Origin: Streptomyces sp. SM10
Lineage (GTDB): Bacteria; Actinomycetota; Actinomycetes; Streptomycetales; Streptomycetaceae
Reading direction: 5' to 3'
Assembly (NCBI RefSeq): GCF_002910915.1
Contig: NZ_NEUF01000102.1
Coordinates: 49,149-91,434 of the forward strand
Length of the DNA stretch: 42,286 nt
The notes beneath the pieces are model-generated. The model was not told the DNA's origin, made no database searches, and worked only from the letters and a program-made list of their open reading frames with translations. Positions within the stretch are counted from its first letter, which is position 1; every line of letters begins with the position of its first letter. The position numbers and the translations under genes were made by a program. Positions 18,005-24,854 of this stretch are shown one piece after another.

Positions 18005-19183
18005 TCAGTGGTGGGAGTGGCCAGGTCCGGTGTGGTCGCCGTCGTGGTCGGAATCGGGTGAACCGCCCATCATCCCCAGCATGCCCCGTCCTCCGGTCCG
18101 AAGGAAGCGGATCACGAGGGAGGCGCCCAGCAGGAGAAAGGCGATGTTGAGCCAGGTGGTGTAGTTCCAGCTGACTCCGCTGTCCGGGATGGTGGCGCCG
18201 GCGCGGTCGGGGGTGAGACCCAGGCCCCCGAAGGCGAATTCGATGACGTAACCGGCCAGGACCATCGCGGCGTAGAAGGTGGCGAGCAGGAAGAGCGCCA
18301 TGCGGGCGCCGTAGTACTTCCGGTAGATGTTCAGGATCGGCAGGATCAGCAGGTCGGCGAAGAGGAACGCGACGACGCCGCCGAAGCTGATGCCGCCCTT
18401 CCACAGCACGACGGCCAGGGGGACGTTGCCCACCGAGCACACGAAGGACCCGATCGCCACCAGCGGACCGATCAGCGGCCCCCACAGTTGCGCCGCGAGC
18501 GGGTGGCCGTCGAAGAAGAAGGTGCGCCAGAAGGAGTCGGGGACCCATGCGGCGATGGCCCCGGCGATCAGCAGGCCGACGACGAGGTCGCGGAGGATCG
18601 CCGCCCACTCCATGACGAAGACGTGCGAGACCGAGGTGAAGCCCTCGCGGGAGAACAGCCTGCGGGCGAAGGAGCCCTCACGCCGGACCGACATGTCCAT
18701 CGCGGCATGCCCCTCCATGGAGCCGGCCACGCCGCGCTCCGCCTGCTCACGGGCTTCGCGCAGCAGCTTCTCGCGCAGGAACAGACGGAACATCACGGCC
18801 AGGGCGATGATCATCAGGGCGCCGCCGGTGAACTCCGCGACGACGAACTGCCACCCCATGAGCAGGGCCAGGATCACGCCGAGTTCGACGACGAGGTTGG
18901 TCGAGGCGATCTCGAAGGCCATCGCCGCGGTGAAGTCGGCTCCCTTGCGGAACAGGGACCGGGCGAGCGCCACCGCGGCGTACGAGCACGACGACGAGGC
19001 GATACCCAGGCCGGTCGCCGTGGCGAGGGTGCGGGGCCGGTCGTCACCCATCAGGGAGACGACCGTGGACTTGCGCACCACGGCCTGGACCACGGCGGAC
19101 AGGGTGAAGCCCAGGATGAGGGCCCAGGCGATCTCCCAGGCCATGGAACCGGTGATCGACAGGGCGTGCCAGAGTGCGTGCAT
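18005..19183 (-). CDS. PF03773-type permease with His-rich C-terminus
   Basis: 392 residues with eight to ten membrane segments. ATATGLGIASSSCSYAAVALA near the N-terminus and FVCSVGNVPLAVVLWKGG in the second half form the internal duplication of the PF03773 (ArsP/DUF318) permease family, each with a conserved cysteine. Family members include ArsP, which exports trivalent organoarsenicals. The soluble loop near 150-190 is Met/His-containing, and the tail ends SDSDHDGDHTGPGHSHH, a likely metal-binding stretch. The ATG at 19183 is preceded by GGAGGA. No metal-responsive regulator is adjacent. Substrate unknown; a metal, metalloid or small organometal is the reasonable guess. Confidence 0.82.
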   Translation of the reverse strand: MHALWHALSITGSMAWEIAWALILGFTLSAVVQAVVRKSTVVSLMGDDRPRTLATATGLGIASSSCSYAAVALARSLFRKGADFTAAMAFEIASTNLVVELGVILALLMGWQFVVAEFTGGALMIIALAVMFRLFLREKLLREAREQAERGVAGSMEGHAAMDMSVRREGSFARRLFSREGFTSVSHVFVMEWAAILRDLVVGLLIAGAIAAWVPDSFWRTFFFDGHPLAAQLWGPLIGPLVAIGSFVCSVGNVPLAVVLWKGGISFGGVVAFLFADLLILPILNIYRKYYGARMALFLLATFYAAMVLAGYVIEFAFGGLGLTPDRAGATIPDSGVSWNYTTWLNIAFLLLGASLVIRFLRTGGRGMLGMMGGSPDSDHDGDHTGPGHSHH

Positions 19184-19603
19184 GGGTGTCCTCCTGCCCG
19201 GGAGGGGCCCGACGCACCGCCCGGATCGTGTACCCCCACGAGGTAACCCCCTGCGCGGACCCCGGAGACGGCCCGACTCGCCTTGCACCTCCGCGCCCAC
19301 CCGGGTGGGGCAGGCTGCCCGGCGGCGACTCGGCCTCATGGCCGGAAGCACCGCTCGTGTCGCAGAGGCACGGGGGCACCGTGGAATCGGCGGCTCGCAC
19401 CGGCGCACAGGCAGACGCACACACGATCGTCGTGTGGACGGGCCTTTGGTGCACACGCCGGCGCCGACAGGTTCGCCCCCGGTGCAGCGGCCCTGGGTGG
19501 GCGCGCCACCCCGTCCGAGCCCGGCCGCGCACGTGGAAGCCGCCCGGCGGGCAGGCGCCGGAGCGCTGCCGCCCGCCGGGCGGGAGTTCGGGGGTGGGGC
19601 GGG
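19184..19603. other. Intergenic gap with no convincing gene
   Basis: About 420 bp between the permease start and the allantoicase stop. Frames open here on both strands translate to low-complexity Arg/Pro/Gly-rich text, which is typical of non-coding GC-rich DNA. The permease promoter should lie near 19190-19300. The left part has a run of C tracts; the right end holds the hairpin at 19540-19583. I see no tRNA, repeat array or protein remnant. Confidence 0.55.
19540..19583 (-). terminator. Hairpin downstream of the allantoicase gene
   Basis: 13-bp arms CCGCCCGGCGGGC (19540-19552) and 19571-19583 enclose an 18-base loop that itself contains GGCGCC and AGCGCT. It lies 21 bp past the allantoicase stop on the minus strand. 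Confidence 0.7.
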
Positions 19604-20752
19604 CTACGCCACCGACTCCTCGTAGCGGCGGGTCAGTTCCGCCGTACCCGCCTGCGTCGGCGAGCCGTGCAGGCGCATCCGGGCCACTCCGCCGTCAGGG
19701 AAGGTGTCGAGGCGGACGTGGGTCACCACGGCCTCCGCGTCCAGGACGAAGCGGTGCACGGTGTCGGGCTGGAGGCGGGTGCGCGGGATGATCTCGAACC
19801 ACTCGCCGCCGTCGCCGTCGCGGCCCTGGAGGCTGATCCAGCCGGCCGCGTTGCCCTTGAGGTAGGCCGTGTCGATCTCGACGGCGCGCACCGCGCCCTG
19901 GGCGGGAAGGCGGAAGCGCACCCAGTCGTTCGTGTCGCGGACGCGGCGGCGGCGGTTCTCCCAGCCGTCGTCCATCTTGCGGGACGTTCCGGGCAGGATG
20001 ATCTGGGCCGGCGAGGAGTAGAAGCGGTCCGAGGCGTCCTCGAACATGCCGCCGTTCAGGATCGAGATCAGGTCGATCGTGCCCAGCGCCGCGAGCCAGG
20101 CCGGGTCGGGCACGACCTCGCCGTGGACGCGGAGGCGGGCGACGCCGCCGTCGGGGTGCTGGCAGAGCCGGACGTGGGTGTAGCGGCGGTCGCCGGTGAT
20201 CTCGAAGGCGTTGGCGGCGTGGCCGCGTACCGGCGTCTCCGGGACGATCTCCTCCCACTTCACGTCGTCGGCGAGGAGCTGCTCGGGGCTCGGGGCGCCC
20301 TCGACGGAGGTGGCCTGCACGGAGACGCGCTGCGGGTAGTTGCCGCGGAAGTGGGCGGTGTCGACGATCAGGCCGCGGATGATTCCGGGTGCACCGAGCC
20401 GGACGATCGCCCAGTCGTGCTCTCCCGGAGCCGGGAAGGGGTGCTCCGCGTCGGCGCCGCGGCGGCGGCGGGTCTCCCAGCCGTCCATGATCTTGCCCTT
20501 GTGGCCGAAGCGCTCGGGGTCGAAGACCGCGGGTTCGCGGATCAGGAGGTTCTCGCGCTCGGCGAAGAACTCGTCGTTGGCGGCGATCACACCCGCGCCG
20601 AGTCGGCGGTCCGCGAGGTCGACGAGCTCGGTGAATGCGAGACCGGTGGCGTGGCGGTAGTCGGCATAGGGGTCGCCCCCGCCGTAGGGGGCCGCGTCGT
20701 TCGCGTGGGGGTCGGTGTCCTGGAATGTGGTCTCGTTCGCGTCGGTGGTCAT
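19604..20752 (-). CDS. alc: Allantoicase
   Basis: Hydrolyses allantoate to ureidoglycolate and urea in purine-ring nitrogen salvage. 382 residues with the two allantoicase repeats: GKIMDGWETRRRRG with VDTAHFRGNYP (first) and SRKMDDGWENRRRR with IDTAYLKGNAAG (second). GAGVIAANDEFFAERENLL is the typical opening. The start at 20752 (MTTDANET) is chosen by comparison with family N-termini; ATGs at 20779 and 20788 are in frame and no candidate has a strong ribosome binding site. No allantoinase, ureidoglycolate enzyme or IclR-type AllR gene is nearby. The LysR gene lies 58 bp upstream in the same direction. Confidence 0.95.
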   Translation of the reverse strand: MTTDANETTFQDTDPHANDAAPYGGGDPYADYRHATGLAFTELVDLADRRLGAGVIAANDEFFAERENLLIREPAVFDPERFGHKGKIMDGWETRRRRGADAEHPFPAPGEHDWAIVRLGAPGIIRGLIVDTAHFRGNYPQRVSVQATSVEGAPSPEQLLADDVKWEEIVPETPVRGHAANAFEITGDRRYTHVRLCQHPDGGVARLRVHGEVVPDPAWLAALGTIDLISILNGGMFEDASDRFYSSPAQIILPGTSRKMDDGWENRRRRVRDTNDWVRFRLPAQGAVRAVEIDTAYLKGNAAGWISLQGRDGDGGEWFEIIPRTRLQPDTVHRFVLDAEAVVTHVRLDTFPDGGVARMRLHGSPTQAGTAELTRRYEESVA

Positions 20753-20810
20753 GTCACGACTGTCGCTCACGGGACCCATCAGGTCCATCGAAAATATTCG
20801 TACGGTTCCT

Positions 20811-21734
20811 TCAGTTTTCCTGAACGGTCGATCGGGCCACCCGCTGGAGCGCCGTCAGCACCCGCGCCACCGCCGGTCCACGCTCCGCCCCCTGCCGCAC
20901 CGCCGCCACCACATGGCGGCGCGGGCGGTCCGCCTCCAGGACCCTCATGGCCACGCCTCCGCCGGACCGGTCGGCCGCGGACGCCATCCGGGGCACGAGC
21001 GCGACGCCCATCCCGGCTTCCACCATGGCCAGGATCGCGGTCCAGCCGGAGGCGCTGTGGGCCTGTTCGGGGACGAACCCCGCCGCCTCGCAGGCGGCCC
21101 TCGTGATCTCCGACCAGGGGCCGGAGCCGCCGAAGATCCAGGGTTCGGCGGCGAGATCGGCCAGCCGCAGACCCGGAGCGCGGGCGAGCCGGTGGTCCAG
21201 GGGCAGCGCGACGTCCAGCGGATCGGCCAGGAGCGGCAGCAGGGTGAACCGGGGGTCACGGGCCGTCGGCGCGTGCGCCGCGAGGGAGAGGGCGAGGTCC
21301 ACGTCCCCCGCGGACAGCAGCGCGTACGCCTCGGCCGCCTCGGCTTCCCGTACGCACACCTCGGGGCCCGGGTGCGTCCCGTCCCGCAGGAGCCGTACGG
21401 CGGGCACGACGAGGGCGGGCACGGCCGTCGAGAAGGCACCGACCCGCACCTGGCCCGCCTCGCCCCTCAGATAGCCGGTCAGCTCGGCGTCGGCGCGCTC
21501 CAGCTGGGCGAAGACCGCCTCGGCGTGGCGCAGCACGAGGTGCGCGGCGTCGGTGAGCCGGACGCGTCGGCCCTGCGCCTCCAGGAGCGGCACACCGAGC
21601 TGCCGTGCGAGGTTGGTGAGCTGCTGCGAGACCGCCGACGGGGTCATGAGCAGCGCTTCGGCCGTGGCGGTGACCGTGCCCAGATCACGCAGGGTGCGCA
21701 GGATGCGGAGCTTCTTGACGTCCCACTCGGTCAT
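20811..21734 (-). CDS. LysR-family transcriptional regulator
   Basis: 307 residues. The winged helix-turn-helix spans about 4-63 (KLRILRTLRDLGTVTATAEAL then MTPSAVSQQLTNLARQLG), and the substrate-binding domain covers 90-300. The effector is unknown. It precedes allantoicase on the same strand with 58 bp between, so it may be cotranscribed with it, though LysR regulators more often control a divergent gene. An 8-bp inverted repeat (ACCTACCG/CGGTAGGT) lies immediately upstream of its start and may be an autoregulatory site. Confidence 0.93.
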   Translation of the reverse strand: MTEWDVKKLRILRTLRDLGTVTATAEALLMTPSAVSQQLTNLARQLGVPLLEAQGRRVRLTDAAHLVLRHAEAVFAQLERADAELTGYLRGEAGQVRVGAFSTAVPALVVPAVRLLRDGTHPGPEVCVREAEAAEAYALLSAGDVDLALSLAAHAPTARDPRFTLLPLLADPLDVALPLDHRLARAPGLRLADLAAEPWIFGGSGPWSEITRAACEAAGFVPEQAHSASGWTAILAMVEAGMGVALVPRMASAADRSGGGVAMRVLEADRPRRHVVAAVRQGAERGPAVARVLTALQRVARSTVQEN

Positions 21735-21741
21735 GGCCGAA

Positions 21742-21783
21742 ACCTACCGGGTGACGGACATGCCGGCGCGCCGCGCGGTAGGT
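21742..21783. promoter_or_regulatory. Interrupted inverted repeat upstream of the lysR gene
   Basis: ACCTACCG (21742-21749) and CGGTAGGT (21776-21783) are perfect 8-bp inverted repeats separated by 26 bp, just upstream of the LysR start at 21734. The spacing is wider than a classical single LysR box, so it could be two half-sites or an attenuating hairpin. Seen directly; role inferred. Confidence 0.35.
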
Positions 21784-21815
21784 CGTACCGGCGGCGCACT
21801 CGGGAGAACAGCTCT

Positions 21816-22046
21816 CTAGGCCTGCTTCTTGGACTTGTCGAGGACCACGACGAGCCCCGCGATCACCAGGAAGAGGACGATCGGTGCCGCGACGAAGAGG
21901 CCGAGGGTCTCCATCACGTTCAGCCCCGGACCCGGGTCGTCACCGTCGTCGCGGGTGAGCGCGAGCGCCGGGGACGACATGAGCAGCATCATCAGCGTCG
22001 TACCGGCCGCGACGGCGCCGGCGCGCATAGCGTTCTTCTTGTCCAC
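21816..22046 (-). CDS. Small exported single-span membrane protein
   Basis: 76 residues. A signal-like N-terminus (RAGAVAAGTTLMMLLMSSPA, cut after ALA) is followed by a short acidic spacer (TRDDGDDPGPG). Then comes one membrane helix (LGLFVAAPIVLFLVIAGLVVVL) and the basic end DKSKKQA. The GTG at 22046 gives MDKKNAMRAG; the internal ATG at 22028 is an alternative, and neither has a strong ribosome binding site. It lies 20 bp after malQ in the same direction and is probably in the same transcript. I know no function. The layout suggests a small type I membrane protein. Confidence 0.72.
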   Translation of the reverse strand: MDKKNAMRAGAVAAGTTLMMLLMSSPALALTRDDGDDPGPGLNVMETLGLFVAAPIVLFLVIAGLVVVLDKSKKQA

Positions 22047-22066
22047 GGTGCAAACGTAGCGAACGC

Positions 22067-24214
22067 CTACGACGGGCGCGCGCCCGGGGGTGCCGTACGG
22101 GACTTCCGGCCGTCCGGCATGACGGCCATCAGCCTGCGCAGCCGGGGTGAGGCGGTGATCTCCTCCAGCGTGACGGGGTGGCCCTCCGCATCGGCGATGG
22201 GCAGGCGCCAGTTGGGGTACTGGTCCCAGGTCCCGGGGAGGTTCTGCGGACGGCGGTCACCCACGGTGTCCGGGAGCCAGACCCCGGCCATCCGTGCCGG
22301 GGTGCGCAGCAGGAAGCGGTGGACCGCGCGTACGGCCGCCTCCTCGTCGCCGTCGCCCTCGGGCAGCAGCCGGAGCCGGGCCAGGCAGGCCAGCCACTCG
22401 GATGTGTCGGCGGCGTCCTCCGCGAGCTCCTGCTCGAGCCCCCGCGTGAGCAGCCCGAGCCGGTGGCGGAGCGTCACGTGCTCACCCGTCAGCCGGGCGG
22501 CGGTTGACGGCAGGTCGTGGGTGGTGGCGGTGGCCACACAGTCCTCGCGCCACTGCTCGGGGGCGAGCGGGCGTCCGGTGCCGCTCCAGTCGCGCTCGAA
22601 CCAGAGCACGGAGGTGCCGAGCACCCCGCGCCGGGCGAGCGCCTCGCGCACTCCGGGCTCGACGGTCCCGAGGTCCTCCCCCATGACGACGGCACCGGCC
22701 CGGTGCGCCTCCAGGACGAGCACGGCGAGCATCGCCTCGGCGTCCTGACTGACGTACGTGCCGTCGGTGGGCGGGCGCCCCTCGGGGACCCACCAGAGCC
22801 GGAAGAGGCCCATGACGTGGTCGATACGCAGCGCTCCGGCGTGGGCGAGGAGGCCGCGCAGGAGCTGCCGGTAGGGGGCGTAGGCGGAGGCGGCGAGGGC
22901 GTCGGGGCGCCAGGGCGGCAGGCCCCAGTCCTGGCCGTGGGCGTTGAACGCGTCGGGCGGTGCGCCGACGGACATGCCGTGCGCGTAGGCGTCCTGCTGG
23001 GCCCAGGTGTCCGCGCCGTCGGGATGGACGCCGACCGCGAGGTCGTGGACGATGCCGACGGCCATGCCGGAGTCACGGGCGGCGGCCTGTGCGGTCGCGA
23101 GCTGGGTGTCGGTGAGCCAGGCGAGCCGGCAGTGGAAGTCGACCCGGTCCAGCAGCTCGCCGCGGGCCCGGGTGCTCTGCGGGGAGCGGGGGTCGCGCAG
23201 CCCCTCGGGCCAGGCGCGCCACTGGGGGCCGTGCACCTCGGCCAGGGCGCACCACAGGGCGTGGTCCTCCAGGGCCTGTCCCTGCGCGGCGAGGAAGTCG
23301 CAGTAGGCGGCGCGGCGGCCGGGGGTCAGGGGGACCTGGTGGATGAGCTCCAGGGCCTGCTTCTTGAGCTCCCAGACGGCGTCCCGGTCGATCAGCGCGC
23401 CCTTGTTCAGGACGGCTTCACGCAGCGCCGCGGCTTCCTGGCGCAGGTCGTCGAGGGCCGCCCTGCCGGGCTCGGGGACGTGGCCGCACTCGGGGATCGA
23501 CTCGATGTGCAGGTGCACGGGGTCGGGGAAGCGTCGCGAGGAGGGGCGGTACGGGGAGGGGTCGGTGGGCGCCCCGGGCACGGCGGCGTGGAGCGGGTTG
23601 ATCTGGACGAACCCGCTCCCCAGGGTCCTGCCCGCCCAGGCCGCGAGATCGGCCAGGTCCGCGAGGTCGCCCATGCCCCAGGAGCGGCAGGAGAGCAGCG
23701 AGTAGAGCTGGACGAGGAAACCGTGCGTGCGGCCGGGCGGCCGGGGTACCCGGTCCGGAGCGACGACGAGCGTGGCGGTCGCGGAGTGGCGGTCCGGCGT
23801 ACGGACGGTCAGCCGGTGGACGCCCAGGGGCGGTTCGCCCCACCAGGAGGGTGTGACCGGCGTGTCCGCCGTCGGGGCCGGGGCGGGGAGCACGCGCATG
23901 CGCAGGGCCCCGGTCGTGGCGATGGTGCCCGGTTCGGGGTCGACCGTGAGGACCGTGCCCGGCGGGAGCGCGGCGAGCGCGGCCGGCAGCGGCTCTCCCG
24001 ACCAGGCCACCACCGTCGGCGGGAGCAGTCGGGAGGCCGCTGCCGATTCAGCTGCGGCGAGTGATCTCCGCACCTCCGCGGGGGTGGCGGCGTCGACGCC
24101 CAGCGCGGCGAGCACGGCCGAGACCGTGTCGTCGGGGACGGACACCGCGACATCCGCGGACGGGGAGAAGGAGGTGGCGACGCCGTGCAGTGCGGCGAGC
24201 CGGGACAAGCCCAT
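22067..24214 (-). CDS. malQ: 4-alpha-glucanotransferase (amylomaltase, GH77)
   Basis: Transfers alpha-1,4-glucan segments between maltooligosaccharides in the cytoplasm. 715 residues, the long bacterial form with an N-terminal extension of about 150 residues. GH77 catalytic residues are visible: nucleophile Asp465 in LRIDHVMGLFR, acid/base Glu513 in VMGEDLGTV, and the transition-state Asp in TTHDLPS. The sugar-binding HGFLVQLYSLLSCRSWGMGD is at 164-183. The ATG at 24214 follows AGGAG and abuts the stop of the small repeat-protein gene (TGA directly followed by ATG), so translation is coupled to it. Role: maltodextrin and glycogen turnover. Confidence 0.96.
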   Translation of the reverse strand: MGLSRLAALHGVATSFSPSADVAVSVPDDTVSAVLAALGVDAATPAEVRRSLAAAESAAASRLLPPTVVAWSGEPLPAALAALPPGTVLTVDPEPGTIATTGALRMRVLPAPAPTADTPVTPSWWGEPPLGVHRLTVRTPDRHSATATLVVAPDRVPRPPGRTHGFLVQLYSLLSCRSWGMGDLADLADLAAWAGRTLGSGFVQINPLHAAVPGAPTDPSPYRPSSRRFPDPVHLHIESIPECGHVPEPGRAALDDLRQEAAALREAVLNKGALIDRDAVWELKKQALELIHQVPLTPGRRAAYCDFLAAQGQALEDHALWCALAEVHGPQWRAWPEGLRDPRSPQSTRARGELLDRVDFHCRLAWLTDTQLATAQAAARDSGMAVGIVHDLAVGVHPDGADTWAQQDAYAHGMSVGAPPDAFNAHGQDWGLPPWRPDALAASAYAPYRQLLRGLLAHAGALRIDHVMGLFRLWWVPEGRPPTDGTYVSQDAEAMLAVLVLEAHRAGAVVMGEDLGTVEPGVREALARRGVLGTSVLWFERDWSGTGRPLAPEQWREDCVATATTHDLPSTAARLTGEHVTLRHRLGLLTRGLEQELAEDAADTSEWLACLARLRLLPEGDGDEEAAVRAVHRFLLRTPARMAGVWLPDTVGDRRPQNLPGTWDQYPNWRLPIADAEGHPVTLEEITASPRLRRLMAVMPDGRKSRTAPPGARPS

Positions 24215-24547
24215 TCAGACTCCTGGGGACTCCATGCCCCCTGCGGTGCCGGGTGCTGTCGGCTCGCTGGTCAGAGGGGCGACGGCGGCGAGCGGAGGCT
24301 CGCTCGTGAGAGGTGTGGCGTCGGCGAGCGGGGGCTCGCTGGTGAGCGGGGGCTCGCTGGTGAGCGGAGCGCTGTCGGCGAACGCGGGTTCACCGGTCAG
24401 GGGAGAGACGTCGACGAGCGGCAGCTCGCTGATCATCGGAGGGGCGGTGAAGGTCGGGGACGATTTGGCTGCCAGCGGATCGGGTCCCATGGGGCTCGGT
24501 ACCTGTTTGGAGAGGGCGGAGAGCAGAAGCTGCGCGGAAGCGGGCAC
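24215..24547 (-). CDS. Small Pro-rich protein with 12-residue tandem repeats, upstream of malQ
   Basis: 110 residues from a GTG that has a strong AGGAGG ribosome binding site 7 bases upstream. The N-terminal 42 residues (PASAQLLLSALSKQVPSPMG and on) are non-repetitive. The next part is four 12-residue units ending PLTSEP or PLTGEP (PLVDVSPLTGEP, AFADSAPLTSEP, PLADATPLTSEP, PLAAVAPLTSEP) plus one half unit, then a short tail. No signal peptide or membrane helix. The stop TGA is immediately followed by the malQ ATG, so it may act in cis as a translated leader for malQ, or the protein may have its own role. I recognise no family. Gene status rests on the ribosome binding site and the abutting stop/start. 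Confidence 0.6.
   Translation of the reverse strand: MPASAQLLLSALSKQVPSPMGPDPLAAKSSPTFTAPPMISELPLVDVSPLTGEPAFADSAPLTSEPPLTSEPPLADATPLTSEPPLAAVAPLTSEPTAPGTAGGMESPGV
24261..24422. repeat. 36-bp tandem repeat (about 4.5 copies) in the small gene before malQ
   Basis: Units begin GGCTCGCTGGT or a variant on the plus strand at 24261, 24297, 24351 and 24387, each 36 bp, with an 18-bp half unit at 24333-24350 nearly identical to the start of the next unit. The period is a multiple of three, so the frame is kept. Copies differ by several bases, meaning the array is not brand new, but the 18-bp duplication looks recent. Confidence 0.85.
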
Positions 24548-24854
24548 GTGGGCCTCCTGGCCGTGGACAACAGAACACAGCAGGCCTACCCAGCAAGCGC
24601 GCGAGCAGACGTGGACGTGACATAGGCGTTATGACAACGAGCCCAACGTGCCGTGGGTCACATCCCGTTCCCTCGCGCGCCGACTATGGGCTGTATTCAG
24701 CCACTCGGTGACCCTTCCCCGGGCGCCGACGCGCCACGCCAGCCAATACATCGGGCATTTAAACCCAAAGCGGCCATGCGCATTGACACCCCCGCGCCCG
24801 GGTGGTGGGCTCGGACGTCACTGCCGGGGCGAGGTCTGGACGAAGGAGTACGAC
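24548..24854. other. Divergent intergenic region between the malQ operon and the GH84-like gene
   Basis: 307 bp with lower GC than its surroundings, including ATAGGCGTTATGACAACG and CATTTAAACCCAAAG. It must hold promoters for both directions. TTGACA at 24783-24788 looks like a -35 box for the rightward gene, but I find no good -10 at the right distance. No coding sequence, DasR-type site or RNA gene is evident. Confidence 0.5.

Noticed and set aside
18327..19625. A 432-codon plus-strand frame over the permease and the gap to allantoicase
   Set aside because: Antisense to the permease. Its product is Arg/Thr/Ser-rich with no hydrophobic or domain pattern and no good ribosome binding site.
24783..24788. 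TTGACA as a proven promoter of the GH84-like gene
   Set aside because: A perfect -35 hexamer, but no -10-like sequence occurs 16-19 bp downstream, so it is only noted in the gap description.
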